A stretch of 33,469 nucleotides of DNA from Tardiphaga sp. GTDB taxonomy: Bacteria > Pseudomonadota > Alphaproteobacteria > Rhizobiales > Xanthobacteraceae. Under the pieces are notes generated by a model, which was not told the DNA's origin, searched no databases, and saw nothing but the letters and a program-made list of their open reading frames with translations. The stretch covers positions 1 to 33,469 of the forward strand of contig NZ_JAQGJD010000186.1 in the NCBI RefSeq assembly GCF_028290785.1. The letters are read 5' to 3'. A program made the position numbers and the translations under genes. Positions 26,552 through 33,469 of this stretch are shown here, piece after piece. The stretch's first letter is position 1; each line of letters begins with the position of its first letter.

Positions 26552-27307
26552 TTATTGCAGCGTCGTATAGGCAGCGCCGAGCATGGCGCCCGGTCTGTCG
26601 CGGCTGCCATCCTGGACGTAGACCACTGCGGCATCGACGCCGTCGCGGGAAATGTTTTCCAGCGGCACGGTCCAGTTCGCGGCGCTGCCGCTCCAGTCAC
26701 CGACCTTCAGCCAACTACGAACGACATTGTAGTAGGTCAACTCACGGCCGCGATTTTCGCCGCGTCCGACCGTGATCGGCACAGCCTTCGAGACCGAGCA
26801 GATCCACACCTCGCCGCGCGCCCCGCCGGGGCCATTGGTGGAAGCCGCGACGGCGACATTGACCTGCTTGCCGGAGATCGTCATCGACACGGGCACCGAC
26901 ATCACGGCTTCGGTTTTCCGCGTGTCCTCGATCGCATGTTCGATCTTGTCGCGGTCGCTTCCAATCACCTGAGTCGCGCCGTTGATGACCACTTGCGGCG
27001 TGTACACGTCGCGGTCGCCGCGCATGTGAGAATAGGCCTTCTGGCGCGCGCTGAAGCGCGAATCGGCCAGGGTATCCTTCCAGCCCAGATAGTCCCAGTA
27101 ATCGATCGGTAGGCTCAGCGCGATCACCGACGGATCGCGCGCGAGTTCGCCGATGACCTTGTCGGCCGGCGGACAGGAAGAGCAGCCCTGCGAGGTAAAG
27201 AGCTCGACCACGGCACGGGGATCGGCATGTGCGGTACCGCTCATTACAAGCGCTGCGCAAACACCGAATGCGCCGGACCATCGCGATATGCCGTGAAAGG
27301 CCTTCAT
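26552..27307 (-). CDS. DUF1223 domain-containing exported thioredoxin-like protein
   Basis: 251 residues from ATG 27307. A signal peptide covers 1-28 (SGAFGVCAALVMSGTAHA, cleavage after AHA). The DUF1223 domain starts with AVVELFTSQGCSSCPPADK, in which C42 and C45 form a CxxC of thioredoxin-like type. DYWDYLGWKD and RDVYTPQVVING (with the cis-proline-like TP) follow, as usual in the family. It is probably a periplasmic thiol protein; no substrate is known. An in-frame extension to 27376 is unlikely because the signal peptide begins at 27307. It follows acnA on the same strand, with a strong hairpin between. Confidence 0.88.
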   Translation of the reverse strand: MKAFHGISRWSGAFGVCAALVMSGTAHADPRAVVELFTSQGCSSCPPADKVIGELARDPSVIALSLPIDYWDYLGWKDTLADSRFSARQKAYSHMRGDRDVYTPQVVINGATQVIGSDRDKIEHAIEDTRKTEAVMSVPVSMTISGKQVNVAVAASTNGPGGARGEVWICSVSKAVPITVGRGENRGRELTYYNVVRSWLKVGDWSGSAANWTVPLENISRDGVDAAVVYVQDGSRDRPGAMLGAAYTTLQ

Positions 27308-27391
27308 GAGATTTGCCACGCCTGAATGGCGACACATAACGGACGGTGTCGCACCGGAGGTCTCGCTAGCACACACATGCCCTCAAACGCC

Positions 27392-27420
27392 AGAAGGCGG
27401 CCCTTGATAGGCCGCCTTCT
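27392..27420 (-). terminator. Hairpin terminator after acnA
   Basis: AGAAGGCGGCC pairs perfectly over 11 bases with GGCCGCCTTCT around a 7-base loop, 58 bases past the acnA stop on the minus strand. Its U tract is poor, so it may be a processing or stabilising hairpin as well. Confidence 0.65.
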
Positions 27421-27478
27421 GTTCACTCGCCACTCACTTCGCAGTGAGGCACACCGTCGCACTACATATTGTGATCGG

Positions 27479-30199
<2,721 letters not shown>

Positions 30200-30312
30200 A
30201 TGGAACGGTCCCAATTCGTTTAAGGATACCCGGCAAAGGTATCAGTACACCGCAGCAAACCCAGCCTGATTGGCTTGCAGGCGCCGATTGTGTGCTGCAT
30301 CAAGTTCCGGCT

Positions 30313-30329
30313 TATAGAATCTTTCTAGA
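30313..30329. promoter_or_regulatory. Candidate Irr/iron-control-element box
   Basis: TATAGAA-TCT-TTCTAGA matches the TTTAGAA-N3-TTCTAAA pattern recalled for Irr binding in Rhizobiales at 12 of 14 half-site positions. It lies 114 bases before acnA and 96 before ccmA, and overlaps sequences resembling -10 boxes on both strands (TATAAG on the minus strand). Confidence 0.5.
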
Positions 30330-30424
30330 GCTGCCGCCACACCGACAATCGTTTCGCAGCAATGCGAGTTCAGGCAACGTGGCTGCGCCGCTCTCCACTA
30401 GCAGAGGGCCGTGAAAGGACAAGG

Positions 30425-31027
30425 ATGCGGCTCTCGGGGCGTGGTTTGCGATGTGTGCGGGGCGGCCGTGAGCTGTTTTCCGGGCTCGATTTTGACGCCG
30501 CCGCCGGCGAGGCGCTGGCCGTGGTCGGCCCCAACGGCGCCGGCAAGACATCGCTGCTGCGGCTGATCGGAGGGCTTCTGGCGCTGGAAGCCGGCTCGAT
30601 CGCGCTGGATGGCGGTGATGCCGAACTGACCCTGGCCGAGCAGGCGCACTACCTCGGACACCGCGACGCCATGAAGCCCGCGCTGACAGCGATGGAAAAC
30701 CTGGCATTCTGGGCGGAGTTTCTCGGCGGCGTGCCGGCCGATCCCGCCGAATGCCTGGCGGCGGTCGGCCTGAGTCACGCCGCAGCGTTGCCGGCCGGGT
30801 TTCTGTCAGCCGGGCAACGCCGCCGGCTGTCGATCGCGCGGCTGCTGGCGGTGCGCCGCCCGATCTGGTTGCTCGACGAGCCGACCTCGGCCCTCGATCT
30901 GGCCAGCCAGCGGATTTTTGCGGGATTGATGACGGCGCATCTCGGCGGCGGCGGCATGATCATCGCCGCGACCCACGCGCCGCTCGGGATTGTCGCGCGC
31001 GAATTGCGGATCGGGGACGAGTCGTGA
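30425..31027 (+). CDS. ccmA: Haem exporter ATP-binding protein CcmA
   Basis: 200 residues, normal for CcmA. Walker A GPNGAGKT is at 35-42, the signature is [14 protein letters not shown] (from 127), and Walker B holds D151-E152 in [12 protein letters not shown], with the switch H184. With CcmB it forms the ATPase that helps release holo-CcmE from CcmC at the inner membrane, in cytochrome c maturation system I. AAAGGACAAGG just before ATG 30425 fixes the start; the in-frame ATG at 30362 would add 21 unconserved residues. The stop overlaps the ccmB GTG. Confidence 0.95.
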   Translation: MRLSGRGLRCVRGGRELFSGLDFDAAAGEALAVVGPNGAGKTSLLRLIGGLLALEAGSIALDGGDAELTLAEQAHYLGHRDAMKPALTAMENLAFWAEFLGGVPADPAECLAAVGLSHAAALPAGFLSAGQRRRLSIARLLAVRRPIWLLDEPTSALDLASQRIFAGLMTAHLGGGGMIIAATHAPLGIVARELRIGDES

Positions 31028-31692
31028 CCGCCCTCGCTGCCCTGATTCGCCGCGACATCCGGATCGCCCTCCGCGTTGGCGGCGGCGCGCTGATCGGGGT
31101 GTTGTTCTTTCTGACGGTCGTCGTGCTGATGCCGTTCGCGCTGGGCCCGGACCTAGCGCTGCTGGCGCGGCTCGGGCCCGCGATCCTGTGGATCGGCGCG
31201 CTGCTGGCCAGCCTGCTGACCCTGGACCGGCTGTTCACGGCCGATCACGACGACGGATCGCTGGACCTGATCCTGATGAGCCGGACGCCGCTGGAACTGG
31301 CCTGCGCCGCCAAGGCGCTGGCGCACTGGATCGCCGCCGGGCTGCCGCTGATCGTTGCCACGCCGGTGCTCGGGTTGCTGCTTAATCTCGACGGGCCCTC
31401 AACGCTGGCGGTGGCGCTAACCCTGCTGGCCGGGACGCCGGCGCTGACCTTTACGGGCATGATCGGCGCTGCGCTGGCGGTGACGCTGCAGCGCGGCGGG
31501 CTATTGTTGGCGGTGCTGGTGTTGCCGCTGTCGATTCCGGTGCTGATCTTTGGCGTCGCCGCGTCCAATGCGGCGATCGACGGGCCGCTGTCGTTCGGCA
31601 CGCCGTTCTCGATTCTCTGCGCGCTGTCGCTGGCCAGCCTGGTGATCGGCCCGTTTGCGGCAGCGGCCAGCCTGCGGCACGGGCTGGATTGA
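31024..31692 (+). CDS. ccmB: Haem exporter permease CcmB
   Basis: 222 residues with six membrane helices and the family pattern [14 protein letters not shown] at the start, [26 protein letters not shown] after the second helix and [28 protein letters not shown] at the end. The GTG start overlaps the ccmA TGA by three bases (GTGA), so translation is coupled. It pairs with CcmA. Its own stop codon lies within a FixK/FNR-type box (31689-31702). Confidence 0.94.
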   Translation: MTALAALIRRDIRIALRVGGGALIGVLFFLTVVVLMPFALGPDLALLARLGPAILWIGALLASLLTLDRLFTADHDDGSLDLILMSRTPLELACAAKALAHWIAAGLPLIVATPVLGLLLNLDGPSTLAVALTLLAGTPALTFTGMIGAALAVTLQRGGLLLAVLVLPLSIPVLIFGVAASNAAIDGPLSFGTPFSILCALSLASLVIGPFAAAASLRHGLD

Positions 31693-31702
31693 TGCACATC
31701 AA
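31689..31702. promoter_or_regulatory. FixK/FNR-type box between ccmB and ccmC
   Basis: TTGATGCACATCAA fits TTGAT-N4-ATCAA and the rhizobial FixK form TTGA-N6-TCAA. Centred at 31695.5, it would place an activated start near 31737, between ccmB and ccmC. I see no good -10 hexamer. Confidence 0.42.
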
Positions 31703-31718
31703 CTCTTGCGGAGTGCCG

Positions 31719-31778
31719 ATGACCCAGAACAAGCGCGATTGCCTGCCGCCGCTGCGACGATTATCAGGAATGTCATGA
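31719..31778 (+). CDS. 19-codon leader ORF coupled to ccmC
   Basis: It encodes [24 protein letters not shown] site five bases before the ATG is better than that of many real genes here, and the TGA overlaps the ccmC ATG (ATGA). It may be a small coupled peptide or a leader that loads ribosomes for ccmC. No family is recognised, and the ORF could be a chance occurrence. Confidence 0.4.
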   Translation: MTQNKRDCLPPLRRLSGMS

Positions 31779-32515
31779 CGCTGACCGAACTCGCCAATCC
31801 GACCCGCTTCCTGTCGCTGACCACCCGCGTGCTGCCGTGGCTGGCCATCGTCACGGCGATCCTCCTTGCTGTCGGGCTGTATCAATCCGCGCTGGCGCCG
31901 GACGACTACCAGCAAGGCGCCACCGTCAAGATCATGTTCATCCACGTGCCCAATGCCTGGCTGTCGATGTTCGTCTGGGGCGTGATGAGCATCGCCTCGC
32001 TGGGCACGCTGGTGTGGCGGCATCCGCTCGCCGACGTCGCCGCAAAAGCCGCGGCGCCGATTGGCGCGGCGTTTACGTTTCTTGCGCTGGTCACCGGCTC
32101 GCTGTGGGGCCGCCCGATGTGGGGCACCTACTGGGAGTGGGACGCGCGGCTGACCTCGGTGCTGATCCTGTTCCTGATGTATCTCGGCCTCATCGCGTTG
32201 TGGCGCGCGGTGGAGGATCCGTCGCGCGCGGCGCGCGCCGCAGCGATCCTGACCCTGGTCGGCGCCATCAACATTCCGATCATCAAGTTCTCGGTGGACT
32301 GGTGGAATACCCTGCACCAGCCGGCCTCGGTGATGAAGATGGGCGGCTCGTCGCTCGACAAGGCGTTCCTGATCCCGCTGCTGGTGATGGCGGTCGCGTT
32401 CTCGCTGTTGTTCATCACGCTGCACCTCGCCGCGATGCGCAACGAGATCCTGCGCCGCCGCGTCCGCGCGCTGCAGATGCTGCAGGCCAGCAAGCCCGTG
32501 GCGCTGCCGCAATGA
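31775..32515 (+). CDS. ccmC: Haem lyase/export protein CcmC
   Basis: 246 residues with six membrane helices. The Trp-rich haem-handling motif is [13 protein letters not shown] (116-128). The haem-axial histidines are H57 (FIHVPNAW) and H181 ([11 protein letters not shown]). CcmC loads haem onto the chaperone CcmE in the periplasm. ATG 31775 ([15 protein letters not shown]) has an AGGAAT site; the longer frame back to 31655 has no family match. The stop overlaps the ccmD start (ATGA). Confidence 0.96.
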   Translation: MTLTELANPTRFLSLTTRVLPWLAIVTAILLAVGLYQSALAPDDYQQGATVKIMFIHVPNAWLSMFVWGVMSIASLGTLVWRHPLADVAAKAAAPIGAAFTFLALVTGSLWGRPMWGTYWEWDARLTSVLILFLMYLGLIALWRAVEDPSRAARAAAILTLVGAINIPIIKFSVDWWNTLHQPASVMKMGGSSLDKAFLIPLLVMAVAFSLLFITLHLAAMRNEILRRRVRALQMLQASKPVALPQ

Positions 32516-32691
32516 CCCTCGGTCCCTACGCCAGCTTCATCGTGCTGTCCTACGCGCTGGTCGCAGCGGTGGTGCTGATCCTGATCGTCTGGATCGCGCT
32601 CGACCATCGCCGCGTCACCGCGCGACTGCACGCGCTCGAGGCCAGCGGCGTCAGCCGCCGTTCCGGCCGCAGCGCCACGGACCTGTCATGA
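32512..32691 (+). CDS. ccmD: Haem exporter protein CcmD
   Basis: 59 residues, one membrane helix at about 9-29 ([21 protein letters not shown]), then a basic cytoplasmic tail ([16 protein letters not shown]). This is the size and pattern of CcmD, which helps CcmA/B/C release holo-CcmE. It overlaps both neighbours by four bases (ATGA at each end), so it is translationally coupled. Confidence 0.93.
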   Translation: MTLGPYASFIVLSYALVAAVVLILIVWIALDHRRVTARLHALEASGVSRRSGRSATDLS

Positions 32692-33269
32692 GCGAGACCA
32701 TCGCCCCGAAGCGCCGCTGGATCATGGCGCTGCCGCTGCTCGGCTTCGCCGTGATGGCGGCGCTGTTCTGGTTTCGGCTGGGCGCCGGCGATCCCGCCAA
32801 AATTCCCTCCGCCTTGATCGGCCGCCCGGCCCCGGCCACGGCGCTGCCGGCACTGGAAGGCCTCAGTGGCAACGGCGCGCCAATTCCCGGGCTCGATCCC
32901 GCCGCCTTCAAGGGCCGCGTCAGCGTGGTCAACGTGTGGGCATCGTGGTGCGTGCCGTGCCACGAGGAAGCGCCGCTATTCACCACGCTGGCCCAGGACA
33001 AGCGTATCCAGATCGTCGGTATCAACTACAAGGATTCGCCGGACAACGCCCGGCGCTTCCTCGGCCGCTACGGCAATCCGTTCAGCATCGTCGGCGTCGA
33101 TGGCAACGGCCGCGCCGCCATCGAATGGGGCGTCTATGGCGTGCCCGAGACCTTCATCGTCGGCCGCGACGGCAACATCAGCTACAAGCTGGTCGGCGGC
33201 GTGACGCCGGAGAATTTCGACAGGGTTTTGAAGGTGGAAATTGAAAAGGCGCTGAAGGCGGGAAGTTGA
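32688..33269 (+). CDS. ccmG: Thiol:disulfide interchange protein CcmG/DsbE
   Basis: 193 residues. An N-terminal membrane anchor (about 11-29) is followed by a periplasmic thioredoxin-fold domain with W87-C88-V-P-C91. [15 protein letters not shown] and [15 protein letters not shown] (cis-proline region) are CcmG hallmarks. It reduces apocytochrome c cysteines (directly or via CcmH) before haem attachment. It overlaps the ccmD stop by ATGA. No ccmE, ccmF or ccmH is in the window; they must be elsewhere. Confidence 0.95.
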   Translation: MSETIAPKRRWIMALPLLGFAVMAALFWFRLGAGDPAKIPSALIGRPAPATALPALEGLSGNGAPIPGLDPAAFKGRVSVVNVWASWCVPCHEEAPLFTTLAQDKRIQIVGINYKDSPDNARRFLGRYGNPFSIVGVDGNGRAAIEWGVYGVPETFIVGRDGNISYKLVGGVTPENFDRVLKVEIEKALKAGS

Positions 33270-33423
33270 GTTAGCTGTCGTGCGCGCCTTCGCGGGGGGC
33301 TACGCGGATAGTCCCTGAAATAAATATCAGCTTTTATCTGCGGTTCATTTCGCCGCCATGGCGTCGCCATGAATCGCCCGCTAGCTTGGTTCCATTGTTT
33401 CACCAGTCCTTGGAGGACATCCG

Positions 33424-33469
33424 ATGCGCCACTTCTCGCTTGCTTCCCTCTCCGCCGCGGCTCTTGCAA
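33424..33469 (+). CDS. Start of an exported protein, truncated by the window
   Basis: ATG 33424 is preceded by GGAGGA at a spacing of six bases. The first 15 codons read MRHFSLASLSAAALA, which is the start of a signal peptide. Nothing more can be said of its function. The 154 bp between ccmG and this ATG hold no other gene or clear terminator. Confidence 0.6.
   Translation, partial: MRHFSLASLSAAALA

Overview
The window is a GC-rich stretch of an alphaproteobacterial chromosome, and it looks like the Bradyrhizobium/Rhodopseudomonas/Nitrobacter/Afipia group (Nitrobacteraceae). This rests on four things: an F1 operon atpHAGDC without the Fo genes, an odhA-odhB-SDR-lpd order, acnA divergent from ccmABCDG, and several families of palindromic intergenic repeats of the kind common in that group. 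No tRNA, rRNA, CRISPR array, prophage or insertion sequence is visible. Almost everything is housekeeping, so the less ordinary material lies in the spacers.

Layout. 1-5910 (+): 3' end of sucA (2-oxoglutarate dehydrogenase E1), sucB (E2), an SDR oxidoreductase, lpd (E3), a small membrane protein and an epoxide-hydrolase-like alpha/beta hydrolase. 6009-7675 (-): xerC, then a DUF4337 membrane protein. 7979-10192 (+): priA. 10470-11006 (-): a short, histidine-rich RlpA-like protein. 11693-16798 (+): atpH-atpA-atpG-atpD-atpC. 16901-19840 (-): thpR, a divergent polysaccharide deacetylase and two tandem RppH-type Nudix hydrolases. 20045-20755 (-): a TesA/arylesterase that starts head to head with a YbbA/YbbP-type ABC transporter (20742-24026, +). 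24310-25736 (+): a Bax-inhibitor-1 (YbhL) membrane protein and a PAT/MnaT-type acetyltransferase. 25744-30199 (-): DUF2794, DUF1223 and acnA. 30425-33269 (+): ccmA-ccmB-ccmC-ccmD-ccmG, followed by the first codons of an exported protein.

How the genes work together. Three blocks serve aerobic energy metabolism: the 2-oxoglutarate dehydrogenase complex and aconitase (TCA cycle), the catalytic head of ATP synthase, and haem export/thioreduction for c-type cytochrome maturation. The acnA-ccmA spacer carries a 17-bp palindrome resembling the Irr iron-control element, which would link an Fe-S enzyme and cytochrome c maturation to iron. A FixK/FNR-type box and a 19-codon leader ORF with a good ribosome site sit between ccmB and ccmC.

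The best candidate for something undescribed is a probable non-coding RNA on the + strand at about 26233-26408. It has a plausible promoter, a 6-bp hairpin, a 16-bp closing stem and an intrinsic terminator, all in a spacer between two minus-strand genes. Other regulatory candidates are a heat-shock-type promoter with a ybhL-like leader before the Bax-inhibitor gene, CtrA-like sites and an 18-bp perfect palindrome upstream of rlpA, and RNA hairpins inside the F1 operon. All functional statements come from reading the sequence and from family knowledge; no database search was run.
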